Assembly (NCBI GenBank): GCA_946965045.2
Contig: OX337241.1
Location: 186,001-250,000, forward strand
DNA: 64,000 nt
Direction: 5' to 3'
Source: Epithemia pelagica
Taxonomy: Eukaryota; Bacillariophyta; Bacillariophyceae; Surirellales; Surirellaceae
The notes below the pieces were generated by a model that saw only the letters and a program-made list of their open reading frames with translations, was not told the origin of the DNA and made no database searches. How positions within the stretch are numbered: position 1 is the first letter of the stretch; the number at the start of each line of letters is the position of its first letter. The position numbers and the translations under genes were made by a program. Of this stretch, positions 43,521 to 55,580 are shown one piece after another.

Positions 43521-44486
43521 ACTCTGTACTTCTCAGAAACAAGTGGAAAATCATACAGGGTTTTGTAGGAACACTGATGGGCATCATACGCTTGATGTAA
43601 TACTCTCACTGGTAGAGATCGTGACAACATGGCCCAATGCAGTGGTCTTCATCAAAGGAATAAAGAATTGCTGTCACGGAAACGCACTTGCTCCTTGATG
43701 GCCACGTCATACAAGGACCGACTGATGTGAAACAGATTTGGTATGAAGCAAATGGACCCTGCAGTAGTGTGAATTTGTATGGTTCATGTCGATCCCTTTC
43801 TTGCCTCTAACGAGAGAAACGCTTGGGCCCAAGGAGGTTGTCTGTTTACCTTATCAGACCGAAGTGTTTGAACATTAGAAAGAGACCCATTGAAACTTCT
43901 GGGTTGAGAACAGAAAGCCGTTGGTTAAAAAGTGAGGGCGGATTCGGGGGGAAATGAAACCTGTAGGGAATTTCCCCACACTGTGTTTTGACAGGAACGG
44001 GCAATAGTAAATTGCTCACCACCACATGGAATATGACCCCGCTATTGGCTGTTTGCGCTCTAACCTCTATGTGGCCTTCAAAGTGCTCTAGCTTTAGAGA
44101 ACCCATGAAAGCAAAGAGACAAAAGGAGCAAGGAGGACGACGACTGTCGTCATGTCCGAAAGGCTATCTCCCGCCATCATAGTACTATGGTACTTGGTAC
44201 CGCCATTAATAACCGGCTCTTGCGAGTGAAGCAGAGTGATAGAACAGGAATTTTCTGTATCTTAAGGGAAAGCACCCAGTGGACTGGTACTATGAGATCC
44301 CGGATCGATTAATGCCTTGAGCCGTCAAGCCGTGATCCCTTGAGTGACCTACTTGTTACCAAGGGCCTATTAGACCCGGCAGGTTCACTGTGTTTACCAA
44401 CTTGTCTCATTTTTTCCCAATCTGGAAACGCGTGTTGTTTGTCATTCCGGCATTTCTCTGTACATCAGCTTACCCCTGCTGCTGCC
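43521..44486. other. Intergenic region between two LRR genes
   Basis: I see no gene, repeat or RNA here. It contains the promoter of the gene at 44487. Confidence 0.4.
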
Positions 44487-45963
44487 ATGATCACATTATT
44501 GCTACCCTACGTACTCCTTCTCAGTAGTGCCATACTATCTCTTGTAACTGGGAAGGCACTGCGTCGTGGAGTATCCCCCTCGACAGTTGATTTGCCGGGT
44601 ACTACTCCATTGCGTCATGTTCGTCTTCCTCACTATCGCAAGTTGACAATGAGCAAGGGTATGTTTTCTTTCATCATGTTTCATTGAACGGCATGTCAGC
44701 AAGGTCTTCCTGACGACTTGTTATGTCTTGTGATGGCTAGGGTCAAAGGGGAAAAGCTCAACCGGGACACCCACAACGGCACCCACAGTCAGTTTGACAA
44801 ATCTAGTGACTCAACCACATTACATGCCTTCGTCGATTGAACAAATTATTGTCACGAAATACCGAGGAGGCCTTGTATTTTTCAATGAATCGTCATATTC
44901 GATGCAAGCTCTTCGCTACGTTCAACGTACAGCGAGTGTGGACATGGCAGAGCCAAGAATCGCCCAGCGATATGCACTTGCTTGTATTTACTTTGCCACC
45001 AATGCCATCTCCACACCCTTCACTGACGTAGTACTTCTTGGTCGGAACGAATCATCTCAAGCCAGGAATTCTACAGTCTTGTATGAGTGGCTCCGTCCAT
45101 GGGCGACAGGATCTCTTGCGGACCATGAATGCGAATGGCCTGGAGTCGTCTGTAATCATGAGGATGTTGTAACGGAACTGCATCTAGCCCAAAATTGGAT
45201 GACTGGTACCTTTCCGATTGAAGTTATACTTCTCAAAGAGACATTGACCGTCTTGGACTTGGAAGATAATCTTCTATGCAACTTAGGATATTCCAACGTT
45301 TGGTGGTTGGGTGAATTGACACAGCTCAGAATATTGAATTTGGGTAACAATGCCTTTTCAAACGGCCACGAGGGTGGATTGCCTGTGTCGCTAGGCAATC
45401 TAATACATCTGCGGCAGCTGGTCTTGTACTCAACATTCTTTGAAGGCGCCTTGAATTCGCATATATTTTCCTCCATGACCCACTTGGAATATTTGGACTT
45501 GGGAGCAATGCCACTCGTGCAGCGTCAATTCCCCGACAGCCTGCGCCATTTGTCTAACCTCAAATACTTGTACTTGGACTATTCCAACATTGCTGATGAC
45601 TTGAATGCTTTATTTGGCGATGACAGTGCGGTTTCTTTTCCCAACCTAGTGGAGCTATGGGCCGACCAAAGTCCGCTCCTTCATGCAAGCACCATTCCCA
45701 CAACGGTTGGACGATTGAGCAATCTCAGATCCCTGAGTTTGACATCGTGTGGTCTTACTGGATCCATTCCTACCGAAATTGGTCGCTTAACTAGCTTGAC
45801 GCAACTGTGGCTCTCCAACAACGACTTGAATGGTACGGTTCCCGTTGAATTGTCAAGTCTACCGTCGTTGCAGAAAATAGACCTTCACAACAATACGCAT
45901 CTGCTCTGTGACAATCCTCGGGACCCCACCACTTCTCTGAATTGTCAACTTGAAGACCCATAG
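44487..45963 (+). CDS. Secreted leucine-rich-repeat protein
   Basis: Exons 44487-44658 and 44741-45963, joined over an 82-nt phase-1 intron (gtatgt...ggctag), give 464 residues. The ATG at 44487 starts a strong signal peptide (MITLLLPYVLLLSSAILSLV, TGKALRRG). The exon 2 linker is Thr/Pro/Ser-rich (KSSTGTPTTAPTVS). The head is shared with the neighbours: EQIIVTKYRGGLVFFNESS, ALRYVQRT, PRIAQRYALACIYFATNA, ECEWPGVVC. LRRs follow (SLGNLIHLRQLVLYST, IGRLTSLTQLWLSNNDLNG). The protein ends DLHNNTHLLCDNP and lacks the terminal Cys cluster of its neighbours. It lies tandem to 41680-43520 in the same orientation, suggesting local duplication. Confidence 0.87.
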
Positions 45964-47654
45964 AGAACATAAACCATCATAGGGAGGCAGAATAGCTTGT
46001 TTATTCAATCATATCCACGGAGAACACAAATCATTTTGTTCTTCATTACCACACTCCATAGATCCCGGAAACACATGGCGACATATTTCAAAAATGCGAC
46101 CGACATACATTTAGTCGCAGAAATAATGGTCATTCATTGGTCGCATCTCTTGTGAGTTGGTAGCTACGGTAGAAGCTCACTCTCCCACTTGTTTCATCTC
46201 ATTTCAGCCTTGCTCTTAACGCGGTATAGATCAATGGACCTTGACCCAGCTACGGCCCTAGGGCGGCTCCGCAACTGAACAACGACACTTTCTCTATTCT
46301 TGATTGTCATGCGGTTCTTAAAAACCATCAACAAAGTTCCATAGCGCTTTGAAGAACCGGGACGAGCCTTCCATTCGACCCACAGCGGCTCCCTCTTGGC
46401 TGGAACACAAGAATTATTGGGACCGTACGAGACTTTTTGAGGTCCGGCCGAGCAGTGTTGTGACCGTTGCAGATGCATCTCCTGGATGTTTTACGGGAAA
46501 GAGAGATGTGCGCAATACGAGAGAGAAAGAGAGGATGCGCTTCTGCACCGATGCCTCGGAAGCACTCTCCGCATTGCTCCTCCACCGGTTAAAGTCGATC
46601 CATGCTTGACGTTTCCATGTGACTATGGTTTTCTTATTGGTACTCGAACATTGCGAATCGATCTAATAAGTCAATCCCGTTCTCTCGATACCTCACGGGA
46701 ATGGGTGCCACGGATGTGGATGGTTATTCGTGTGGGAAGGTTAAGACGCAAGCGAACCATGATGCGGGATATGTGATGCTTGTCGAATGAGTGAGACAGT
46801 GGACAAACTCCACGTCCTTGCTCCTCCATGTCCTCTGTCGACTCCGAGCCTTGATAGTCGTATTGTATTCGTAGACAGTGTGTGGGCCGAACTTTCGTGG
46901 GAAATGACGATGACCCAATGACTCACAGCTCACAATTTTGATCGTCCCCCGCCCAAAGAACCCCAAAAAAGGCGCCTTGTACATTTTTCGAAAGGACCGG
47001 CGCGACCAAACTACAGTTTGCTCGAAAGTCATGACTTTGAAAATTTTCAAATCCCTCAAATTTTCGCCCTGGTTGGACAAAAATTCATCCCGTAGCTCAT
47101 TCTCCCATAGGCGCCCTAGTTCAGGATGGTATAGGTAGTTTTACGTAGAGCGAACCGTACTTTGTCATCGGCACGATTGGGGGAACGCCCCCAATCAAAT
47201 TTCAATCGATGCCTTCGGAGTATCGGATCGTAATGACAAAAATAGACCCATACAATTTCCCAGAGTTAAGCGGAGTATCGGCATTCGTGACCCGGACTCT
47301 GGACAATTGTAGGAAGGTAATGTCGCGCCTGTCGTACATGGGCTATTGTAAAAAGCCTTTGGAATCAAGTTTGGAAGTTTGGAAGGAGGGCAACGGCTCG
47401 ATCTGGAAATTGGAACATGGTGTGATCGACCATGGCGTCGAAAAGGTAAGTGAAACGATGAACAAAACGGAGCTACAGATCGTCCAAGTCGTAGTGAATC
47501 ATAGTCTCTAGTTTTTACATAACGCATGCTCCAGCCTCTATCAAATTCTAGTATACAACAGCAAAGGAGAAAAAGGGAAATGGAGAGGCGTCTGCCGACA
47601 ACATGCAAATAGGCGCACCGCAATTCCACTTCCCGCGAAATCGAACAGGAACAT
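45964..47654. other. Convergent intergenic region
   Basis: Between the 3' ends of the 44487 (plus) and 47655 (minus) LRR genes. Several short frames exist on both strands (for example 46349-46609 and 46724-47080), but none has a motif or splice partner. I see no repeat. Confidence 0.4.
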
Positions 47655-49222
47655 TCACTTAGAGCAGGCATTTGTGCCACTTGTTCCACAGCAAGTACAA
47701 CATGAGGTGCTGCAAGTGACGGTTCCTCCTGCTTGACAATCGGCACCCAAAGCGTCCATTTCCAAAGGAAGTGTGTTCAAGGCACAAACTTCTGTGGGCA
47801 TGCTACCCGAAATGGAATTTCCTTGCACATAGAGAGACGTGAGCACGCTAAGTGATCCGAGTTCGGTGGGAATGGCTCCAGTCAAGGAATTGTCGTTCAG
47901 CCACAAGCGTTCAAGCTTGTTCAGATTTCCCATTTCAGTAGGAATGGGGCCATCAATGGCCGATTCCGTAAAGCTCAGTGACACAATTTCCGTCAAAAGA
48001 CCAATTTGAGTCGGAATCGTGCCCGTGATCAGGGGATTGTTGTCGATCCACATTTCTTTCATTGCAGAGAAACCCGTTCCAATGAAATCAGTTAAAGTTC
48101 CTTCCCAGTCACCAGAATCCATGTACAAATATTGTAGACTCGTCAAATCTTTGAGAACGGATGGTAGGGTACTTCCGAAGGATACAGACCCAATATCGAG
48201 GTATTCCAAGTTCGTAAGACTGTCTAAAATCGTGTCGTTCATGGGCCCACCGAATGACGTTGAATAAAGGATCAACTTTTTGAGATCTGTAAGATCCATG
48301 AGCATTTCGGGGATTCCTTGGTTTTCATATCCACTTCCAGTGTCTCCGAGATTAAAGGTTTCGAGCTTGGTTAGACCACTGATCCAAAAAAGTCTGGAAA
48401 AGCCCAAGTTGTAAATGTAATTGCCCTCCAAATCCAGCACCGTGAGTTCGTCCTGGAAGATCATCACTTCTGGAGGGAAAACTCCAGTCAATCTATTGTT
48501 GTGAAGGTCAAGTTCTGTTACTCGGCCCGTGGTTGCATCACATGTAACGCCATGCCAGCTACACTCATCGGCTGGGTCTGTGGCATCATCACCCCATCCC
48601 TGCCCCCAAGGCAGAATGATGCCCATTTCTGCTTCCGTGAAAGGAGTGGTGACGTTGTTGGTTGCGTAGTAGATACACATGAGAGCATAGCGTTGAGCTA
48701 TTCTCCAATCGTTCAGGCTTGCTGAATTGGATTCAACCCAGGCAAGTGCTTGGCCCCAATAAAGGCTCTTGTCCGAGAACTCGAGTCCCTCGAAAATGGC
48801 ATAATCCAAGGTGAGCATGATTTCAATGTCAGAATTGGTCGATTCCGATGAGCCATTGCCTGTTTACAGAAGCACAAAATGAAGATCATCAGTATCTGAA
48901 GCAAGAGCCAGCGAAGAATCAGATGCCCGTATCACTTACCATTATCAGTATTTGACAGCTCACGTCCATCCTCGGCTACTGCTCGAAACGTAATCCGAGA
49001 TGCTATCATTTCCTCCTTGGCCGTTTCAATGTGCTCTCGAACGCCACTGTAATCGGGTGGAGGAAACTGCTCCTCACTGTAATGGACTCCGCTCGGTACG
49101 TGTTCTTGTTGTTCTTCGATCCAAACAACATCGTTGCCACCACGAAGACGACGAGGGGGAACCGAAGCAAATGCTAGTTGAGCCAGATATTGGACAACGA
49201 GTAGAGCCAGTGAAAACTTCAT
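47655..49222 (-). CDS. Secreted leucine-rich-repeat protein with Cys-rich end
   Basis: Exons 48940-49222 and 47655-48859, joined over an 80-nt phase-1 intron (gtaagt...aaacag), give 495 residues. The start at 49222 gives a clean signal peptide (MKFSLALLVVQYLAQLAFAS); an upstream Met at 49252 is less likely. Exon 1 continues with a charged region (EEQQEHVPSGVHYSEEQ). The linker is short and polar (NGSSESTNSD). The head reads IEIMLTLDYAIFEGLEFSD, DWRIAQRYALMCIYYATNN and ECSWHGVTC. LRRs include IPTQIGLLTEIVSLSF, IPTEMGNLNKLERLWLNDN and IPTELGSLSVLTSLY. The C-terminus has a Cys cluster (CSTSCCTCCGTSGTNACS), shared with the 41680 gene. Inferred to be secreted. Confidence 0.88.
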
Positions 49223-51597
49223 GGTGTTGTAACAGTAGAACTCGCGATGCACAAACTATGATTGAGAAGGAGTGAAGAGGACAATGTCTCAGGATGGGAC
49301 AGGGGTTGTGATGGATAGGTGGACCGTTTCGGCAGGGCTTTCGCACAGATTACAAGAGATGGTGCTTGACGAGAATGTGAGCCAAGGAAAATTGTGACCA
49401 CCTCGTTTTCGGAAAAGCTTTTGGGTGCGAGCGGCAAACCCAACTGGGAGGCGGACCAGTTTTGCAAGCTCAGTCTTGGTAAAACCCATCGTCATCAGAT
49501 GGCTTCTATACACAAATCTTCTACAGTACCTTCAGTCATTTTGGCGCCACACGAACTTCAATCGGAGTGAAACATGAGGGGGTCGCTCGAGCGTGCGGTC
49601 CGGCGTAGGTGCCAAATTTTTGGGGGCCATAGATCGATGCATGTGACACTTATGTGACGATGTCCACCAACGGATAAACGGTAATCTTGGGAAACGATTC
49701 TATTGGGGACGGTTGGCATGCGGACGCCAAATTCGTACCTACACAATTAATGGATGTACTTTCTATGTCACACTGCGTCCAATCCCTCACAAGACTCTTC
49801 CTATTGCCCCGTCGATTGAATCGTTTCGGTGCATGTGCGGGTCGTGCGGTCCGCGCGGGCCCGTAGTCTTTTCCGGATCATCCACGTAGATAAACTTCCG
49901 ACAGAAGCGTACTCGGAGCTCTACAAGACTTGTCGCGCTCCGACCCAACTTTGTCGTTAGCAATGTCGCCACATTTTCTATACAAAGCACTACTATTTGC
50001 AGCTCGCCCGTCCGGGAAAATGTAGCCGTTGCTCCCGAAGCACAACATCCTTCTGATGCGAGAGCGAACTCATGCTCGAAAGCCAGCGCGTTTTGAATTT
50101 TTCACCGTTGCCTCTCTCTTCATGTGTGTCCGGTAAAACATACAAAAGCATGTGTGTGCGTGTTTCCAGCGAAGCGGACGCACGCAGGTTCCGGTTGTCC
50201 TCTAAACAGTCGCATGGGCTCTGTGTGCTACTAGGGGCTTGCCTCTACAGGCACGGGAAGCATTCTCGCCATCGGGGGCTGCTACAAACGATTCAATCGC
50301 CAAGAAACGAGCCACCAAATTGCAGTTCCCGCGTCGATTTTGATTTTGTCTGCAATCGCGTTGCGAATAAACAAGAGCACTTTCACAGGGGAATCAATGC
50401 ATTCATTCGTATGATCGATCTCGTGCTGGGTTCTTTTCCTTGATCGAGTGAGACCCGTAAGCAACGAACAAAAACAGTCACAACAAGATCCAGCAATGAT
50501 TCCGTGAGCGAGCGAACGGACACTGGTTCGTCTCTGAATTGACAAACAGAGGATGATCCTGTATGATCGAGTCTATTCTCCTACAGAAATACTACCAAAA
50601 GGAATCAGCATACCACACGAATGAATTGTTGTTGATCGTTTCTCAAGAACCATCCATAAACACGGAGGTTCGTTGTACTTTCTGTTGAAGGATGGGATCA
50701 CCAACCACCATCATGTCGACTGTCGGAACGAACAAACGATCGCCTTGATTCCTTCCTTGACAATACAACGGACTCAAACAAAGGATGTTGTGGAAGTTGT
50801 CTATGAATCGTTGGTCCAGGCAACTACGTTGGATGCATCTTTGTCACTGAAAGCAACCTTTCTCAAACGTTGGCCCAGGCAACTACATTGGATGCATCCT
50901 TCCAGGACGGGCGATTCTCTCTCTCACTTCTCTTCAGTAAAGGAAGATGATGATTTCGCTCGATCCCAACAACCAGGCAAACGTGTCCTCAACGCTTATT
51001 TTTCTACAAAACGGGTTGAAAGCCTTCAATCCCAGGATTCCTACTACAAATCAAATCACATGGACAGACGGAACCCCGTTGATGGCAAGATTGTAAGAGC
51101 AATTTCCGCTCCGAAACAAAACCCAGTGTGAATCCGTCTTCGGTTCCTAGGAAGTACATCTTTGGCTCCCATAAACTTTATCCTTCGCATAGGAATAGAT
51201 TTGTAATCATTTTTGTATCTTGAATCCTTCCAGTCACACATCATCGTCGATTGGGGCTTTTGGTCCACAGTCGCCATTCGGTGGCACCTTTCAACCGTTT
51301 CTCTGACGCACTTTCCACCAGATGACAGAGGGAAAGAACTGCAGGAATGCCATCTGTTCACATTTATTTGACATGCATCAGACCATCCCCCAAACAAAGA
51401 GACAAAAGCTGCAATAGCAGCATTTCCCGTTCATCCGAAGGGGTCCAAAAAGGTGGCCAGCCCCCTATTTTACGCTTACGCGCAGAAACACAGGAAAAGG
51501 AACAGTCCGGATTCAACGATTGATCATTGATCAGCCGGGATAAATCTGAAGAGTGCCTTGTGCCTTCGGTAAACTGTAAAGGGAATGAAATTTTGGA
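49223..51597. other. Gene-poor region
   Basis: No recognisable gene. A plus-strand frame at 50673-51131 (152 codons, MYFLLKDGITNHHHVDC...) has no known domain. Within it a 32-bp direct repeat (50811-50842 and 50871-50902, ttggYccaggcaactac then ttggatgcatc) is read in two different frames, which argues against conserved coding. Confidence 0.4.
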
Positions 51598-52029
51598 ACT
51601 ACCGTAATTTTCGGATTCCTGTACCCCCGGAATGTGCATGGATCAGTGAGGGGGGTACAGGACCAAGAGAATTTTTACTATTTTTTTTAAGATTCCATAT
51701 GCAAGGTACAATTAACTTCATAGTAATAGTCAACTACAGTAGAGAAGAGTTGGTCGCACTATTCCAGTAAGGGGAAAGACCGTGCTTCAACGCGTAGCCT
51801 TAACCCTAAGCATAATACCCATCATGCTGTATCTCTTGTTTCTCCTCTTTGATTCACTCCCATGGAATGTCAGGCAGTGTGATAGAAAGCTCGGAACGTG
51901 AGGAATGTGGGGGTAACCCTAGCACCAGGAAAGAGCCTGCAGATAAAAAGCTATGGGGACATGTACATCGGAGGGGGTGGGGGGGGTACGGGAATGCGAG
52001 GGGTACAAAACACCGAAAATTACGGTAGT
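51598..52029. mobile_element. Miniature inverted-repeat element, copy 2
   Basis: 432 bp, bounded by the same perfect 17-bp inverted repeats (ACTACCGTAATTTTCGG) as 36223-36664 and nearly identical inside apart from small indels. Direct orientation relative to copy 1. No clear target duplication (attttgga on the left, gctttttc on the right). Confidence 0.85.
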
Positions 52030-52661
52030 GCTTTTTCTGGTAGGGTATGCAGCATCGCGAGAGCCCAATGGATATAATCGTATACTTCTGAACGTCGCGT
52101 ATTCGAGATCAGGAAAGAAATAGTCGATGAAACAACGACCGCTGGGTAGGGTAATTGATCCGCTCAAGTTGTCTAATCCCAAGAACTCTCGAGATTGAAA
52201 AAATCTCAAACGGAAAAAGGAATGAGTACTTTGTCCTCTGTGGGCAGGTTTAAGTTGTAATCTAGATTCAATCCCCAGCTAAATCAATCCGTCTAATCCT
52301 CATATCTCTCGAGCGGGTAGCTGCTTGCTGTAGATCGTAGTATTGTATTGTATTAATTCTGACTCCCATAGCATTAGCATCGTCAGTCCTCATTCCTCTA
52401 AGCAGATAAGATAAATAACCATTTTTTCTCTCTGTAATAGTGCCCAGTGCCCACTGCCCTATGAATTCATCAATCTTCCCGTCTACTCTTTCCGAGGTTT
52501 AATTACGAAGGAGAAAAAGTTTGTTGGGAAAAGAAGGTGGCCTTATTAGAATTTTTGATTTGGCTTGGTCCTCTGATGGCTAAAACTGAACACTATAACT
52601 TGATCTTTCTGTTGTGCGACAAGGCACAAAGTTCTTCCGTGTTTCGATCACATTTCTATAA
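52030..52661. other. Intergenic region between two mobile elements
   Basis: A/T-rich. I see no gene or repeat. It ends with TAA (52659-52661), the left copy of the target duplication of the next element. Confidence 0.4.
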
Positions 52662-52977
52662 GGCCCTGTGTCCAGGTAATGTGTTTTCGAGGTCTGAAAT
52701 CGAGTTTCGAGTTTTGAGGTGGGGCTCTGTCCCTACCTCGAAACAAGGATCTGAAGACACATGTCCAGGTAAAACGTAACCCGATGTCTCTATTTTAGAT
52801 TCAAGAATCGAGCTTCACTGCTGTGAATGTACAAACCTCCCCCACCCCCACCAGTGTCGTTCGACATAGTCTGCATTGTTTCCAAACACGACAATGGAGA
52901 TGACTCCAGGGGAGAATGCAACAAAGAGCCCATATGAGACAGCACTCATATGTATGTGTGTTGTTGACTCTCTTGGG

Positions 52978-53658
52978 CTACTTGACAATCTTGTGTATAT
53001 ATGAGACGCAGGCCGGATTCACAATTGGGTTTTGACACAGCCAATCCTTGCATCTTGGAATACTATACGAGCTACAAGCCTTGTCTTTGCTTGTAGGATT
53101 TTCAAGTCGGAAGCGGCGGATAATCTCTGATTTGTAGTCATCTGCGGTGGGAAGCAAAGCTGTCTTGCCCTTTGCATTTTTATAGTCTTCATCCACTTTC
53201 GGGTCACACCAACCCTTGTTGTTTGTGTGAACCTTCAGCCCCATACACATGGCCAGGAGTACTTTGTTCCTGAGCTCAGGTTGGGTCTCTTTCAGATTCT
53301 TGCGAGCATCACACTCCCTCTCAGCTTCATCACAAACAGAATCGGAGTCACCTTGATTGCCTTGTTCTTTGTTCCTGAGCTCAGGTTGGGTCTCTTTCAG
53401 ATTCTTGCGAGCATCACACTCCCTCTCAGCTTCATCACCATCAGAGTCGGAGTCACCTTGGTTGCCTTGTTCTTGTTGAAACCGGCCAAGTACTGGCGTG
53501 GTGAACATCAAGTCAGAGGGAGATGATGTAGAACCCAATGTTGCCTGGGTTGCAGTTGGGCCATGTGGTCTACTAAGTCTTGAGGTCTGTTCTCTTGATT
53601 CCTCTGTCTCTAGAGAATCTGTCAAATGATCTGTGTCACTCATTTTCTTTTGTTGCAA
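52978..53658 (-). CDS. Unknown protein inside the TIR element, with duplicated 35-residue motif
   Basis: 226 codons from Met at 53658, or 221 from Met at 53643 (MSDTDHLTDSLETEESREQ). The N-terminus is polar and disordered. Two tandem copies of a 35-residue unit follow (EQGNQGDSDSDGDEAEREC, then DARKNLKETQPELRNK). The C-terminal domain has regularly spaced Cys and Trp (VLLAMCMGLKVHTNNKGWCD, YKSEIIRRFRLENPTSKD, IPRCKDWLCQNPIVNP). I do not recognise the family. An uninterrupted frame with stop, inside sharp TIRs, suggests an element-encoded or captured gene. The ordered, Cys/Trp-rich C-terminus could bind nucleic acid; this is only a guess. Confidence 0.6.
   Translation of the reverse strand: MQQKKMSDTDHLTDSLETEESREQTSRLSRPHGPTATQATLGSTSSPSDLMFTTPVLGRFQQEQGNQGDSDSDGDEAERECDARKNLKETQPELRNKEQGNQGDSDSVCDEAERECDARKNLKETQPELRNKVLLAMCMGLKVHTNNKGWCDPKVDEDYKNAKGKTALLPTADDYKSEIIRRFRLENPTSKDKACSSYSIPRCKDWLCQNPIVNPACVSYIHKIVK
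53264..53473 (-). repeat. 105-bp in-frame tandem duplication
   Basis: Two adjacent 105-bp copies (for example tgttcctgagctcaggttgg at both) encode the 35-residue repeat in the 52978-53658 protein. They differ by only a few bases, so the duplication is recent. Confidence 0.9.
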
Positions 53659-54069
53659 ACAATAGTGGAAGTATCCTTCAATGCTTTCTGCCTTCCGGAG
53701 GATCTTTTTTCCGGTGCTGTTGGTGCTCGGAGGGAAGTGGGAACAGTGGGGCTCTTTGGAAACCTCGAAACTCGAAACTCGATTTCAGAATCTTGGCAAG
53801 GTCGTTGGGGGATTGCCAAGATTTGGGGGATTCGAGGTTGTGTTTTCGAGTTTTCAAGGGGACCATAACCTATTGGCTCAACCTCGAAACTCGAAACTCG
53901 ATTTCAGAACTCAAAAACACATTCCGTGGACACAGGCCCTAAATCTGAACAAATTTGGATCCAATAGCTACCCTGTTTGTTGGCTTATGACGACGCACTG
54001 CAGTGCGCATTCAATGGAAGCCGCAGATTCTCATTGTTCCAATCCATCCAATCACTTTCCATTTTTGAT

Positions 54070-54795
54070 ATGAGCATGGCCAATGAATTCAGAGCGCATC
54101 AATCCATCGCAGCGTGGAATGATCATGGGATAACCCATCTTCACGCCCAAAAGTTTGAAAACGCCCTGTCTTCGTTTCGAACGTGTCTCGCACAAATCGC
54201 GACTAGCTTCCCGGAAAACCCTCCAGTTGAATCGCGTGAAAGTTTGTCGGTCACCTGTCCTGCCCAACCCCTGACATCACCACTTCTTGATGTCCATGTA
54301 ATGGATCTGGGATACGACGTTTCCGTAGACCACAATACCTTGATTCTGCATGCCTCTACCTTTGTGTTCCCTCCGTTATGTCCCGTCAGGATGAGGGACC
54401 AGAGAGCAGCACCGCACTTGGCAGCAATTGCCTCCGGTGTCGTCTTGTTCAATCTAGGTCTCACGTATCACTTGTGGGCGCTTCAAGATCGGGCTCAAGA
54501 GCGGGATCTAAAACGGGTCATCAAAATTTACTCTCTGGCCGAGCAAGTATTGGAACGTGCCAACGTCGCGTTGATGGACGGTGCCCAACCATGAATAGTA
54601 TTGTTTGCCATTTACAACAACAAGGCCCATGTCAGCATGCAACTGTTTCATGTGGACGCCTCGAAGAATTATCTTCTCTACTTGGGAGAATTGATGAATA
54701 TGTATGGCATGGACGAAGACGAAGATCACCATTTCCTTCTCAATGTCGTGTGCTCGGGGAGAAACAATTTTGCCATGACATCACCTGCGGCGTAA
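54070..54795 (+). pseudogene. TPR-like protein, copy 1, with in-frame TGA
   Basis: The ATG at 54070 (MSMANEFRAHQSIAAWNDHG) opens a frame that stops at TGA 54592-54594 but continues in the same frame to TAA at 54793-54795. The text before and after the stop aligns along its length with the genes at 60695 and 63222. Shared blocks are a helix pair (ITHLHAQKFENALSSFRTCL), SVDHNTLILHASTF, GVVLFNLGLTYHLWAL, a Leu/Ala helix, then LFAIYNNKAHVSMQLFHVDAS. This is the TPR-like family typified by NNxGxxxLxxxxYxxAIxxFxxAL. The stop fits CGA to TGA (GAQP-stop-IVLFAI). Either the last 67 codons are lost or this is a pseudogene. Confidence 0.75.
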
Positions 54796-55580
54796 GCAGA
54801 GAGCTGGATCAAGTGCATACGAATGCATAAGCCAGCAAAGGACGTACATATCACAAGATCACATAGCTATTCATTGCAGACCTCCTCCTGATAGCTTTTT
54901 GGGGACTGAACAAAGAATCGTACACGATGCAAGCAAGTAAAAAAGCTACGCATATTTCTCGATTGTTTCCCTTGTCCTTTTCCAGATCGACCAAGGATGC
55001 GTACTGAAAGCATTTCGGAAAGAAAGACCCTAGAACATTGAATGATTTGTGTCATAAAGGACAATACTCTTCGATGTGTCTGGAGACGATAGATCGACCC
55101 ATACTACCGTAAATAGCGTCAGTAGAACAAGGAGCTAGGAGTAGGAACAAACCATGCTCCAACACATAGCGCAGTCACAGCAGATGACCCATTCTCGCAA
55201 ACATACAAACTATAAGAAATAATGTACCGCAAGCCTCTTCTTCTAATTAATCTTTGCTGTCATACCCGCCGGGCGAGGACTCAATCGATCCAAGCATTTA
55301 CGCTTGCACTGGCGATTCGGCCATATTGTATTTCAATGCCCGAGTCGATCCATGTTCTTTCTCCAATCTCTCTCCACTCTCCACCACAAACGAGAAGATT
55401 GACAACACGAACTGTCTGTGTAAACGCAGAGTGCATGGTTTTGCCGCGGTGGATGTAAGTCTGAGGACAATACGAACTGTGTACATCTGCCATGAGGAAG
55501 AAGTTGGAGATAATGCACCAATATTGCATCAGCAACTGAATCTCGAGCGTCACAACTGAAAGAAACAATAAATCTGCTGG
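54796..55580. other. Intergenic region upstream of HTTM gene 1
   Basis: No supported gene. A partial match to the miniature-element end (actaccgtaaat, about 55103) is present without the rest of the element. It contains the promoter of the 55581 gene. Confidence 0.4.

Larger units (their letters stand above)
52662..53939. mobile_element. TIR element with TAA target duplication carrying one gene
   Basis: The ends match over about 58 bp as inverted repeats: GGCCCTGTGTCCAGGTAATGT on the left and GGGCCTGTGTCCACGGAATGT on the right (minus strand), both continuing through ctgaaatcgagtttcgagtt. TAA flanks both sides (52659-52661 and 53940-53942), consistent with a PIF/Harbinger-like transposase. 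Length is 1278 bp with no transposase inside; the only sizeable ORF is the minus-strand gene at 52978-53658. An internal extra copy of the ctcgaaactcgatttcaga sub-repeat lies near 53765-53792. Confidence 0.8.
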
